This document shows positions 7,975 to 16,496 of a stretch of 64,000 nucleotides of DNA, piece by piece (position 1 is the stretch's first letter; each line of letters starts with the position of its first letter). This stretch comes from Mycobacterium sp. MS1601 (GTDB lineage: Bacteria; Actinomycetota; Actinomycetes; Mycobacteriales; Mycobacteriaceae): positions 1,426,001 through 1,490,000 of the forward strand of contig NZ_CP019420.1 of the NCBI RefSeq assembly GCF_001984215.1, in the 5' to 3' direction. Position numbers and translations under genes: made by a program. The notes under the pieces were generated by a model. It was not told the origin of the DNA. It was given only the letters and a program-made list of their open reading frames with translations, and did not search any database.

Positions 7975-8552
7975 CGATTCTGGCCGCACCGCCGGTTATC
8001 CTCATGCTCGTGACGGACCTCGACGTGCTGCTACGCCGGGTGGCGCGCCAGGACGCCGAGGCGTTCGCGCAGTTCTATGACCACACCCGCGCCAGGGTGT
8101 ACGGCCTGGTCACCCGGGTGCTGCGTGACCCCGGCTACAGCGAAGAGACCACCCAGGACGTGTACCTGCAGGTGTGGCGGTCAGCCGACAATTTCGACCC
8201 CGCCGCCGGATCGGCGCTGTCCTGGCTGATGACCTTGGCGCACCGCCGGGCGGTGGACCGGGTGCGTTCCGAGCAGGCGGCGACGTTGCGTGAATCACGC
8301 TATGGCGCCGCCAACGTCGAACTCGCCGGTGACCACGTCAGTGATGCCGTGATCTCCCGCGAGGAGCGCCAAGAGGTCGTCGCCTGCCTCGACGGCCTGA
8401 CCGACCTGCAGCGCGAATGCATCCACATGGCGTACTACGACGGTCTCACCTACGTTCAGGTGTCTGAGCGGCTGTCCGCAAATCTGGCCACCATCAAGTC
8501 CCGCATGCGTGATGCGCTCCGTGGGCTGCGCAATTGCCTGGGGCTGCGATGA
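7971..8552 (+). CDS. sigK: ECF sigma factor SigK
   Basis: A 193-residue ECF sigma factor, near identical in layout to M. tuberculosis SigK (187 aa). Region 2 carries FYDHTRARVYGLVTRVLRD and GYSEETTQDVYLQVW; region 4 has LTYVQVSERLSANLATIKSR, the -35-recognising helix-turn-helix. The ATG at 7971 overlaps the DUF1295 stop; internal starts at 8004 and 8010 would give a length closer to that of M. tuberculosis. The next gene encodes its anti-sigma factor, and the operon promoter fits SigK. Confidence 0.93.
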   Translation: MTILAAPPVILMLVTDLDVLLRRVARQDAEAFAQFYDHTRARVYGLVTRVLRDPGYSEETTQDVYLQVWRSADNFDPAAGSALSWLMTLAHRRAVDRVRSEQAATLRESRYGAANVELAGDHVSDAVISREERQEVVACLDGLTDLQRECIHMAYYDGLTYVQVSERLSANLATIKSRMRDALRGLRNCLGLR

Positions 8553-9250
8553 CAAACCCCTCAGAGCCGGATGTCATGGACCTCGCGGTGCCCTACGCGC
8601 TGCATGCCCTCAGCGCCGAGGAGCGCGACGCCGTGGATACGCAGGTGGCGCAGAGCGGTCAGGCATCGGCGTTCTACGACGAGGTCCGCGCCGTCCGGGA
8701 GGTGATGGCGCGACTGTCGGCGACCACGGCCATCGAACCCCCACAGCACTTGCGCGCGTCGGTGCTGTCGGCCGCCCTGGGCGACAATGTGCGTACGCTG
8801 CCCCGCCGTAACTGGCGCCAGGTGGTCTTGGCGGCGGCCGCGGCGGTGGTGATCGGCGTCGGCGCCCTCGGGGTCGGCCTGGCCTTGCGACCCGCGCAGC
8901 AGCCGTCGACCACCGAGCAGATCTTCGCGGCTCCCGACGTGCGTACCGTCTCCGGCGAGCTGCCCGGTGGCGGTCAAGCCACGCTGGTGTTCTCGCACGA
9001 GCGTGACGCCGCGTATCTGGTGATGAACAACGTGCCGCCCCCATCGGAGGGCACGGTGTACCAGATGTGGCTGCTGCACGACGGGCAGGCAACCTCCGCG
9101 GGCACCATGGACGCCGCCGCGGTATCCCCGTCCACCACGGCTCTGGTTCCCGATATCGGTGAATCGACCGCGCTGGCCTTCACCGTCGAGCCGGGCACCG
9201 GGTCGGACCAGCCCACCAGCGAGCCCTTCGCGAGTCTGCCGCTCAGCTGA
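8549..9250 (+). CDS. rskA: Anti-sigma-K factor RskA
   Basis: A 233-residue single-pass membrane protein (232 in M. tuberculosis). The cytosolic N-terminal domain (MDLAVPYALHALSAEERDAV) binds SigK. One transmembrane helix lies near residues 95-117 (VVLAAAAAVVIGVGALGVGL). The extracellular part is an RskA domain with VYQMWLLHDGQATSAGTM. Regulated proteolysis would release SigK under redox stress. ATG overlaps the sigK stop. The 3' end overlaps the convergent gene at 9243 by eight bases. Confidence 0.93.
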   Translation: MTNPSEPDVMDLAVPYALHALSAEERDAVDTQVAQSGQASAFYDEVRAVREVMARLSATTAIEPPQHLRASVLSAALGDNVRTLPRRNWRQVVLAAAAAVVIGVGALGVGLALRPAQQPSTTEQIFAAPDVRTVSGELPGGGQATLVFSHERDAAYLVMNNVPPPSEGTVYQMWLLHDGQATSAGTMDAAAVSPSTTALVPDIGESTALAFTVEPGTGSDQPTSEPFASLPLS

Positions 9251-10304
9251 CGGTGGCCGCGGCCACTTCGGCCAGGACGTCGTCGATACTGTTGCGCCGC
9301 TGCCATGCTCGACGTTGCCGGGCGGCGCCATTGCCGTCCCGCAGAACACGCTGCAGTTCGGCACTCGCGTAGTCGTAGTCACCGGCCGCCTCCAATGCGG
9401 GACGCAGTTCGTCGACGAACGCGGTGAGCAATACGGGCATCTTCCCCTGCGTCCCGTCTCGGGCGCAACGCCAATAGGCAGCGCGCAGAACGTGATCCGA
9501 GGTCACCCGGTCCAGGTCGGGAAGGCGCAGCGCCGTCATCACCGCGGCGCGGATCAACACGGCCAGCAGGGTGGCGTCGGCGGCAGTGGCCGAGACGTCG
9601 GCGGCCCGGATCTCCACTGTCGGGAACTTGGCCGACGGTCGGGCGTCCCAATAGACCATCCCGTCATCGACAATGGTTCCGGAGTCCTGCATTTCAGCCA
9701 CCACGGTGTCGAACTCGGCAGCCGAATGCAGGTGCGGCGGTGGCCCGGCGCTGGGCCACCGGTTCCACAAGATGTGACGCCAGCTCGCGTAGCCGGTGTC
9801 GGCATTGCGATAGATGGCGGAGTTGGCGCTCAGTGCCAGCAGCAGGGGCAGCCACGGCCGTAGTCGCGTACAGACGCGAACAGCGGTGTCTCGATCGGGC
9901 ACTGCGACGTGCACGTGGCAGCCCGAGATGCCCTGCTCGTGGGCGATCATCCCGAAATCGGCGGCAATGCGCCGGTAACGGGGTTTGTCGGTGATGGGGA
10001 ATTCGTGCGGAACAGTCGGTGGCAGCGCCACAGCCAGCAGCCGCGCATTCGCCTTCTCCGCGGCGGCTGCGCTGATGCGGCGCAGGCGGGTGATCGCGTC
10101 ATGCACCTCACCTGGTGTGCGAAGAACGTCGGTGGCGGTCTCCACCTGGCAGGTGGTCAGCTCCATCTGCAGATCCACCCCCTGCTCAGCGGCGTTCTGG
10201 GCCACCTCGGTGTTCAGTGCGACGGGCGCGCCGGTATCCGGGTCGACGAGCAGAAACTCCTCCTCGACGCCGATGGTCGGTGGATCGCCGAAATCAGCTG
10301 TCAT
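9243..10304 (-). CDS. YbdK-type glutamate-cysteine ligase family carboxylate-amine ligase
   Basis: A 353-residue protein of the GCS2/YbdK family, ATP-dependent carboxylate-amine ligases. The signature GVEEEFLLVD is at residues 12-21 from the ATG at 10304; QMELTTCQVETATDV and ISGCHVHVAVPD follow, covering the Mg-ATP and glutamate pockets. The family makes gamma-glutamyl bonds with several amines, so gamma-glutamylcysteine is only one possibility. Upstream starts exist but lack family similarity. Divergent from the F420 gene at 10357 with a 52-bp gap. Confidence 0.82.
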   Translation of the reverse strand: MTADFGDPPTIGVEEEFLLVDPDTGAPVALNTEVAQNAAEQGVDLQMELTTCQVETATDVLRTPGEVHDAITRLRRISAAAAEKANARLLAVALPPTVPHEFPITDKPRYRRIAADFGMIAHEQGISGCHVHVAVPDRDTAVRVCTRLRPWLPLLLALSANSAIYRNADTGYASWRHILWNRWPSAGPPPHLHSAAEFDTVVAEMQDSGTIVDDGMVYWDARPSAKFPTVEIRAADVSATAADATLLAVLIRAAVMTALRLPDLDRVTSDHVLRAAYWRCARDGTQGKMPVLLTAFVDELRPALEAAGDYDYASAELQRVLRDGNGAARQRRAWQRRNSIDDVLAEVAAATVS

Positions 10305-10356
10305 CGCGCCGGGATTCACCGATGTGTGCGCAATCAAACGCGTAGCATCCGACGCG

Positions 10357-11172
10357 ATGAGCGGGAACTTTCGATTCGGGGTCGGCGTCAACCGCGTTCA
10401 TTCGGGTGCGGCGCTGGTGGAAAATGCAAGGCGCTTCGAAGATCTCGGGTACGACGTGTTCATCGTGCCGGACCATTTGGGCGCCATCGCACCGTTTCCC
10501 GCACTGGCCGCCGCGGCGGCGGTGACGTCGACGATCCGGCTGGGTACCAATGTGCTCAACGCCGGGTTCTACAAACCTGCCCTGTTGGCACGCGATGCCG
10601 CCGATGTGGACGTGATCAGCGAGGGACGACTGGACCTCGGTCTGGGAGCCGGGTACGTGCGCGAGGAGTTCGAGGCGGCCGAGTTGCCCTACCCGACGGC
10701 CGGGCAGCGGGTGCGGCACCTCGAACACACCGTGAGCTATCTGCGGGAGCACCATCCGTCCATCCCGCTGCTGGTCGCAGGTAACGGGGATCGGGTGCTG
10801 ACGCTGGCTGCACAGCAGGCGCAGATAGTCGGTCTCACGGGCTCGGACATCGGCAAGGGTGTTGATGATCCGCTGGCCGAGCGGGTGGATTTCGTGCGGG
10901 CCGCCGCGGGTGACCGCGACGTGGAGTTGAATCTGACGGTCACCGCTGCGCCTGGTGATGCGTCGGGCAAGCCTGATCTGACACTAATGCGGCGGTACGC
11001 GCCACAGTCCTCCGACGCGGATCTGCTGCGGTTGCCAGGTGTGCTGTCCGGCACGCCAAAAGATATGGCCGACCAGGTGCGTCACCTGCAGAATCGTTAC
11101 GGGATCAGCTACCTGACGGTGATGTTCCGGCAGGCAGATCAGTTTGCGAAGGTCATCGCCGAGCTGCGCTAG
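10357..11172 (+). CDS. LLM-class F420-dependent oxidoreductase
   Basis: A 271-residue TIM-barrel protein of the luciferase-like monooxygenase class that uses coenzyme F420. FRFGVGVNRVHSGAALVENA starts the barrel, followed by VPDHLGAIAPFPALAAAA, the GTNVLNAGFYKPALLARDAA core and LDLGLGAGYVREEFEAAELP. The ATG at 10357 is the first start that matches the family N-terminus. Substrate unknown. Confidence 0.85.
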   Translation: MSGNFRFGVGVNRVHSGAALVENARRFEDLGYDVFIVPDHLGAIAPFPALAAAAAVTSTIRLGTNVLNAGFYKPALLARDAADVDVISEGRLDLGLGAGYVREEFEAAELPYPTAGQRVRHLEHTVSYLREHHPSIPLLVAGNGDRVLTLAAQQAQIVGLTGSDIGKGVDDPLAERVDFVRAAAGDRDVELNLTVTAAPGDASGKPDLTLMRRYAPQSSDADLLRLPGVLSGTPKDMADQVRHLQNRYGISYLTVMFRQADQFAKVIAELR

Positions 11173-11363
11173 CGGGTGGTGCGGGAACGGCGCCCCCGGA
11201 CGGTATCCTTGAGCTTCTCGCCAGCCGAACGCACACCGGCATTCATGCGGTCCGCCTTGCCCTCGAACTGCATGCGCCGATTGCCGGTGGCCTTGCCCAC
11301 CTTCTCCTTGGCGATGCCGGTGAGCTTGTCGACCTTGATCCATGCCTTGTCTGCTGTGCTCAT
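11169..11363 (-). CDS. CsbD-like small stress protein
   Basis: A 64-residue, lysine/arginine-rich, probably helical protein. KVDKLTGIAKEKVGKATGN, then FEGKADRMNAG, follows the CsbD-like pattern of small general-stress proteins. ATG at 11363. Its stop overlaps the stop of the convergent F420 gene by three bases. Function in the family is not established. Confidence 0.7.
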   Translation of the reverse strand: MSTADKAWIKVDKLTGIAKEKVGKATGNRRMQFEGKADRMNAGVRSAGEKLKDTVRGRRSRTTR

Positions 11364-11429
11364 GGGCTCAGGGTTACCGGACCTCCGCTGGCTGAAACCA
11401 CCGCCTGCGCCAAGTACACTGCCACCGTC

Positions 11430-11502
11430 GCCCCCGTAGCTCAGGGGATAGAGCACGGCTCTCCTAAAGCCGGTGTCGCATGTTCGAATCATGCCGGGGG
11501 CA
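11430..11502 (+). tRNA. tRNA-Arg (anticodon CCT)
   Basis: A complete cloverleaf. Acceptor GCCCCCG pairs with CGGGGGC (11495-11501), discriminator A at 11502. The D arm is GCTC AGGGGATA GAGC, the anticodon stem CGGCT/AGCCG encloses CTCCTAA (anticodon CCT), and the T arm is GCATG TTCGAAT CATGC. CCA is not encoded. It reads AGG codons. A gene-poor stretch follows directly; no duplicated 3' end of the tRNA was seen downstream. Confidence 0.97.
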
Positions 11503-11797
11503 CGTCGCGTTTTGTCTTGGGTCGGGTGATGCCTGACTTTTCGCCTCCGGTTGATGGGCGACAGTGCTTCGGTTGATCCTTGACACTCCGCTCAGGGAGG
11601 TCATGAGCGGCTGATGGGCCGTAATAGGCCTTGTTGGCGGTGTAGCCATTGGGTGGTCGATTTCGCGGTCGCCTACGGTGAACAGCCTCTGGAGGCATCC
11701 GGAACACGCCAGGAGCACCGGGGCAGGACGGCGGTTCGTGGAGAAGGCCGCGGAGTAGACCAGCTCAGCGCACCGCTGATTTGACCTTTGGAGTGTG

Positions 11798-12685
11798 CTA
11801 CACCATGGCGGCCACGGTGTCGTAGTACACACCCTTGTGTGCTCCCGTGGTGGTCGTGATCCCGTAACCACCTCCATCGCCTGCGGTGTCTTGGTAGCAG
11901 AAGAACCACGTGACCGGAAAGTTGGGGTCCTGGTTGGCCAGCTGCCAGGTCAGCCAGTTGGACGCATCCTGTTCGGTAACCTTGCCGGGCGTAATGTAGC
12001 CGACCTCGGTGAACGCCATCGGCCGTGTGTCGCTGTGGGATGCCTGGACTGCTTTGAGCGCGTTGATCTGTGCGATGCCGAACGGATTGGTCTGCGGATC
12101 CACGAACGTGGCGTTCTGGTCGTCCTTGATGCTGTAAGGGTGGTAGCCCAGCAGATCGTAGTCGCCGTTCTCGCCGCCGGCATACATGCCGTTGAGCCAG
12201 TCCACCGGTGACCAGTTCTTGCCCAGCGGGGACTGGAAGGTCGGGTAAGCGGCCATCCCACCTGAGATCACCTGTGATCCGACAGCTCTGATGTGCGGAG
12301 CCGCGGCCTTGAGGTAGGTGACATAGGTGGCGGGTGTGCCGATGTAGAACGCAATGAGGTTGGGCTCATTCCACACCTCGTAGTACGGAACATCGCCGAA
12401 GATTTCCACGCACTTGCCCACGAAGTTTCCGAACGCCGTGGCATTGTGGTTCAGCGGGTAGTGGATACCCAAGCAGGGCATAGGTATCAAATCGCGAGCA
12501 ACCAGCGCATTCTTCACCGCAATCACCGGGGCATAGTTGGTAGAGCCGAAGATGTTGCTCAGGTAGCCCCAGTCGACGGCGAATCGTACGGATTCGAAGC
12601 CCATTGCCGCGATCTCGTCGAGTGTGGTGGCCAGTTTCGTCGCCGTCATCTGGCACAGGTTGCTCTGATTGATCCCCAGGCTCAT
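11798..12685 (-). CDS. Clan-A glycoside hydrolase (GH5/GH39-like), no signal peptide
   Basis: A 295-residue TIM-barrel hydrolase. VPYYEVWNEPNLIAFY contains the clan-A NEP motif whose Glu is the acid/base, and RPMAFTEVGYITPG has the later Glu expected as nucleophile, so both catalytic residues appear present. MGFESVRFAVDWGYLS is the usual barrel start. GGAAGGA precedes the ATG at 12685. It starts without a secretion signal, unusual for a polysaccharide hydrolase; similar domains occur in phage tail proteins and mycobacterial exported proteins. Substrate unknown. Confidence 0.72.
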   Translation of the reverse strand: MSLGINQSNLCQMTATKLATTLDEIAAMGFESVRFAVDWGYLSNIFGSTNYAPVIAVKNALVARDLIPMPCLGIHYPLNHNATAFGNFVGKCVEIFGDVPYYEVWNEPNLIAFYIGTPATYVTYLKAAAPHIRAVGSQVISGGMAAYPTFQSPLGKNWSPVDWLNGMYAGGENGDYDLLGYHPYSIKDDQNATFVDPQTNPFGIAQINALKAVQASHSDTRPMAFTEVGYITPGKVTEQDASNWLTWQLANQDPNFPVTWFFCYQDTAGDGGGYGITTTTGAHKGVYYDTVAAMV

Positions 12686-13835
12686 ACCCGATTTGCCCTT
12701 CCTTCCAAGTGTTTCGCCCTACATGAGTGGGCGATTCTGCAGTGGGCCTGCAGTTTTGAGGTAGGTATCGCGTCAGCGTAGGCCCATTCACTGACAAGGG
12801 TCGCCGCCCTGACACCGACTGGGCACAGGGCAGTCACCCGATGAAAACCGTTATCCGGAAGGTTAATTCGGCGACGTTGGTTTGGTCGGTTTTTCTGTAT
12901 CTCGCGCTGCGCTTTAGTCGTTCGGTGCGGAAGTCTTCGCATATCCCATCGTTATTACGATCAATCTTTCGGAATCTGGCGCACATCAACTGCTTCAGGG
13001 TGTCGAGGGCGCGGTCAGTTTCCTGCCAATGATGATTCCTGCCGGGCACCCGCCAGGACGTGGATCCGTAGCCATTCGGGCCGGGTGGTCCCGGACGGGC
13101 GGCCCATACTGGTTGCAACGCTGCCGGGTAGCCGTCGTTGCGCACCCGCGTCACCGGTGCCGTACGCGTCAGGGTATGCAGCCATGCTCTGATCACGCGC
13201 CCCTCCCGCCTCGCGGGTCACCATTTGGGCGAAAACTCACACCAGTTTCAGATTGCGGTGCATATGCTGTGAGCCATGGGGGCGGCACCTTCGGTCTATT
13301 TGCTGGTCGGGTTTCTTCGGAATCAAGGGCGATGTCAGTGTGGCTGGACCGGCAAGAGTCGTTGGTTGCGAGGATCGGCGATGGTCGACGTCTTCGAGCA
13401 CTCCCACCGGACCGGTCACCTGCCCGCCGAGATCGTGGTCAGGCAGTCGATGAACGCGCTATGACCTTCGAATCGATGTCCGGCCAGTCGCCGACACCGC
13501 CGCACTCACCGGTTGGTGAAGACGCTGGTTTGGGCGTCCGCCATGTCGAAACGTTCGTACCTTCCGCCAGTGCTTGCGCGAAGTCCCTCAACTCCGAGGC
13601 CACCGAGCGCCGATTGTCGACACCGACCGCGGGTGACGTCTCGACCGGCAGCCCAGCCATCACCAGGATTACCGGATACGTTAGCCGTCAATGCTTTTCG
13701 CGCCGCAACACAGATACCGAACCGCCGGACACCGTGGTGATGCCGGCGTCCTCGTCCACATCTGCCCCACGTTCACTCGTCGTTGTTGGCAGGCAATCGT
13801 GCTGGGGCACTCCCGAACTGCGCTGACCGGCGCAG
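12686..13835. other. Gene-poor stretch, no confident gene
   Basis: About 1.15 kb between the glycoside hydrolase and a hypothetical gene. Part of it (about 12840-13020) is clearly poorer in GC than the surroundings. Short open frames exist on both strands, but none has a recognisable domain. The one at 13276-13464 (+) has a CQCGW motif and an ATG and could be a real 62-residue protein. The minus strand from about 13950 to 13440 reads as a possible decayed protein in two frames. I cannot assign function. Confidence 0.4.
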
Positions 13836-14318
13836 TCAGTCGGCAGTGACATAGTGGATCCAGACCAGATCTTCGGAGCCGATCCGACGCCGTGATGGTG
13901 TGCTGCCCGCCGTGAAATACACAGTGGCCGGTCCGAAGCCGTCGTCGACACTCAGTGGAACCACCGTGTCGATCAGCAGCGCGGCTCGCACGTCCCGATC
14001 GGTCCAGTCGATCAGGCTCAGGTACACCTCCAAACCGTCACGCTGCAGCTTGGCAACGCGTTCGGCCAGGTATCCACCTTCAATCTGCAACGAAATCAGT
14101 TTTGGCACCCCGCGAGCTTGTTCTCGTTGCTGCCGCTGCGCCGAGAGGGGTTCGGACGGCAGGGTGTCGGATTTCGCTCGATGAAGCTGTCGTTGACTCG
14201 GTGGCATCAACTTGCGGCTGCGCGCGAACACCGAACCTCGTCGTAACGGGTCGGGTTGGGGCGCGGCGGCGTGGTGTTCCTCGGTGCCGCTGAGGTCTCG
14301 CAATTCTCCGCTGCTCAT
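13836..14318 (-). CDS. Hypothetical protein
   Basis: A possible 160-residue protein from the ATG at 14318 (a start at 14348 is also open). The C-terminal half (LISLQIEGGYLAERVAKLQR, then EVYLSLIDWTDRDVRAALL, then IGSEDLVWIHYVTAD) has the hydrophobic/charged alternation of a folded domain; the N-terminal half is rich in Arg, Gln and Pro and may be disordered. No family recognised. It sits in a decayed region, so it may itself be a remnant. Confidence 0.4.
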   Translation of the reverse strand: MSSGELRDLSGTEEHHAAAPQPDPLRRGSVFARSRKLMPPSQRQLHRAKSDTLPSEPLSAQRQQREQARGVPKLISLQIEGGYLAERVAKLQRDGLEVYLSLIDWTDRDVRAALLIDTVVPLSVDDGFGPATVYFTAGSTPSRRRIGSEDLVWIHYVTAD

Positions 14319-14505
14319 GGTCTTTATTGTGTGGATCGTCATCTGCATCGTCGGGGCGGTTGAAGCAGCCCGCCCCGGGGAACATGCTGCCTCAGTGAGG
14401 CTTTGGCGTCTGGGACGGCCGTCACAACGGTGCCATCACGCCTCGTCGAAGCCCCGGGTGGCGGGCTGAACTGTCCTACGGTGATGCCTCACCCCCTTTC
14501 GTCGG

Positions 14506-14925
14506 TTATCTGCTGGCTGTTCGCGGAGGGCTGCGCTGGTTTACCCACACCCGGCACGCCGGACGACGCCAGACTCGTTCTGCGGGGTGCGGGGCCCGAC
14601 CAGCCCACCGGGGCATGGGAGTGGCGCACTCTGTGGCTGGCGGTGCCGGCGGAGGAAGGCGCGGAACCATCCTTTCCGCTGCAGCGCACAGGATGGCGTC
14701 GACTTCGGCGAACAACCCGATCACTTCGGGCCGGAGCGGCGATTCCAGGACAGACTCGCCGGAACGTCCTCCGTCTGCCGGCACACACTGGATACCGAGC
14801 TCCAGCAACGCATTGTCGCCCACGCGCCAGGCGTCCATGGGCATTACCGCCGGACGGGCCGCTGTCCCCGAAACCTGCTGGTTGAAGCGGTCCAGTTCCT
14901 GAGATGGGTCGCTACGCACCAACAT
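14506..14925 (-). pseudogene. Hsp20/alpha-crystallin gene remnant
   Basis: The first 50 codons from 14925 closely follow mycobacterial Hsp18/Acr proteins: [20 protein letters not shown], then [12 protein letters not shown], then a poor match to the start of the alpha-crystallin domain. The alpha-crystallin core and the C-terminal I-X-I motif are missing; the frame continues into unrelated Pro/Arg-rich sequence (from about 14760 to 14506). This looks like a deletion or recombination that removed the chaperone domain. The divergent regulator gene at 15074 remains intact. Confidence 0.65.
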
Positions 14926-15073
14926 TGCCGTCTCCCTCCAACACTCCTTTCCAGGTCACTCGGCCTCCTCAAATCTGTGCCAAATGACATAGTTTTTATA
15001 TAGCTCGAATAGGATGTGACCGCAAGTGCTCGAGACACTTTTTTTGATGACGACGTTGAGGAGCTCGCTCCCC

Positions 15074-15397
15074 ATGACTGACCCCGCACACGACAACAGA
15101 CCAGCGCCGCATCAGCCGGTCTACGCGATCTCCGTTGCGGCCGAATTGTCCGGAGCACCGGTCCAGTCCATCCGCCTGTGGGAACGGCGAGGGTTGCTCA
15201 ACCCGCGCCGCAGTCCCGGTGGAACCCGCCGATACAGTGCCGACGATCTGGACCGCATTGCGCGCATCACCAACCTGGTTGCTGCTGGGGTCAACATCGC
15301 CGGCATCGGCCGAATCCTCGATCTCGAAGACGAGAACACAGTCCTTCGGGGTGCCCGGCAACAGATCGTGGGCCAACACAAGTCATCGCGCCCGTGA
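15074..15397 (+). CDS. MerR-family (HspR-like) transcriptional regulator
   Basis: A 107-residue regulator. YAISVAAELSGAPVQSIRLW, then ERRGLLNPRRSPGGTRRYS, form the winged helix of MerR/HspR-type repressors, and AAGVNIAGIGRILDLEDEN matches the HspR-like continuation. HspR proteins repress heat-shock genes. Its divergent neighbour is an hsp20 remnant, so its original target is probably the 148-bp intergenic promoter. ATG 15074 chosen because homology starts nearby; an upstream start at 15026 is open. Confidence 0.82.
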   Translation: MTDPAHDNRPAPHQPVYAISVAAELSGAPVQSIRLWERRGLLNPRRSPGGTRRYSADDLDRIARITNLVAAGVNIAGIGRILDLEDENTVLRGARQQIVGQHKSSRP

Positions 15398-15417
15398 ATC
15401 CCCGTCGACCAGGAACG

Positions 15418-16494
15418 TCAGCCTCCACACTGACGGTAGAACTCGACATGTGCGGCGGCAGCAGCGTCCCAGGTCATGCTCTCCGCCAGCGCGCGCCCAG
15501 GGCCAGGGTCGGGCGGGTAATCCACGGTCGCCTGCAACGCTGCGGCGAAGTCAGCCGCCGACGAGGCGAAAGCCACTGTATCGCCGAATACTTCACGCAG
15601 CACGGGCAGATCCCGTGCCACCAGCGGACGCCCGGCGGCCAGGGCTTCCATGGCGGCCAGGCCGAAGCCTTCCTTGGTCGAGGGGAAGGCGAAGACCTCG
15701 CAGGCAGCCACCAGACTCGGCAGTTCGGTATCTTCGACAGCACCGAGTATCACCGGCCTGACGCCCAGCTCCACGCAGCGCCTTTCGAACGTGGCGCGGT
15801 AGTCTCGGTAGTCGAACAGCGTCTCTCCACCGGCGATCACCAGCGACAAAGCGGGGTCGCGCTGCTGCAACAACGCCATGGCCTCCACCAGATCGACAGT
15901 GCCCTTGCGGGGTTCGATGCCCCCCACCGCCAGCACATAGCGACCCAGCCGAGAACGCCAGTGATCCAACGCCGAAGTATCCGATGAAGCAGCGATGAAG
16001 CGCTTCGCCTGAACACCATTGGGGATCACCGTGGGTGATAAACCCCAGCCCGCCCGCACTTCGGCGGCCACTGCCTCGGACACGCAGATCCGCGCGTACG
16101 GCTCGACGATGGCACGCTCGTGACACTCGGCCAACACCGGCGTGGTGAACTGATCCAGGTGATGGATGGTGCGTATGCACCGGCCGACGGCGTTGGCGCT
16201 GATGCAGTCCTGTGCATGCACGATGTCATACTCTGCAACGGAGAACGCTTCTCGCATCGTCGAAATGGAGCGCACTATCCGATCGGTCACGGTGTCACCG
16301 GGCAGGTCCACGAACTCGACCAACTTCACCGTCACCGCTGGGTCGACGTCGCGGAAGAAGCCGCGGTCGCCGGCGCGAGCCAGCGACCACACTGTCACGT
16401 CGACACCGCAGGCAGCCAGCGCCTCAGCCAGGTTCAGCGTATGCACCACGCCACCACGGGGTTTCGTCGAGTACGTCAGCAGCGCGACGCGCAT
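15418..16494 (-). CDS. MSMEG_0565-family GT4 glycosyltransferase
   Basis: A 358-residue glycosyltransferase with two Rossmann-like domains. The N-terminus is MRVALLTYSTKPRGGVVHTL; the GT-B donor-site motif is FAFPSTKEGFGLAAMEALAA, with VAVGGIEPRKGTVDLVEAM-type nucleotide-sugar contacts upstream of it. It matches the glycosyltransferase that accompanies the mycobacterial nitrogen-starvation nitrilase cluster (MSMEG_0565 family). A GTG at 16500 overlapping the previous stop is an alternative start. It is the last gene of the operon; acceptor unknown, but it suggests the pathway ends in a glycosylated product. Confidence 0.85.
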   Translation of the reverse strand: MRVALLTYSTKPRGGVVHTLNLAEALAACGVDVTVWSLARAGDRGFFRDVDPAVTVKLVEFVDLPGDTVTDRIVRSISTMREAFSVAEYDIVHAQDCISANAVGRCIRTIHHLDQFTTPVLAECHERAIVEPYARICVSEAVAAEVRAGWGLSPTVIPNGVQAKRFIAASSDTSALDHWRSRLGRYVLAVGGIEPRKGTVDLVEAMALLQQRDPALSLVIAGGETLFDYRDYRATFERRCVELGVRPVILGAVEDTELPSLVAACEVFAFPSTKEGFGLAAMEALAAGRPLVARDLPVLREVFGDTVAFASSAADFAAALQATVDYPPDPGPGRALAESMTWDAAAAAHVEFYRQCGG

Positions 16495-16496
16495 CC

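Noticed and set aside
12841..13032. 63-codon frame starting MKTVIRKVNS
   Set aside because: No similarity or ribosome binding site, and it lies in AT-richer sequence; left within the gene-poor region.
12834..13196. Minus-strand frame with a DRNNDGICED motif resembling a calcium loop or Excalibur domain
   Set aside because: Only one loop, wrong residue at the last ligand, no signal peptide and no supporting context.
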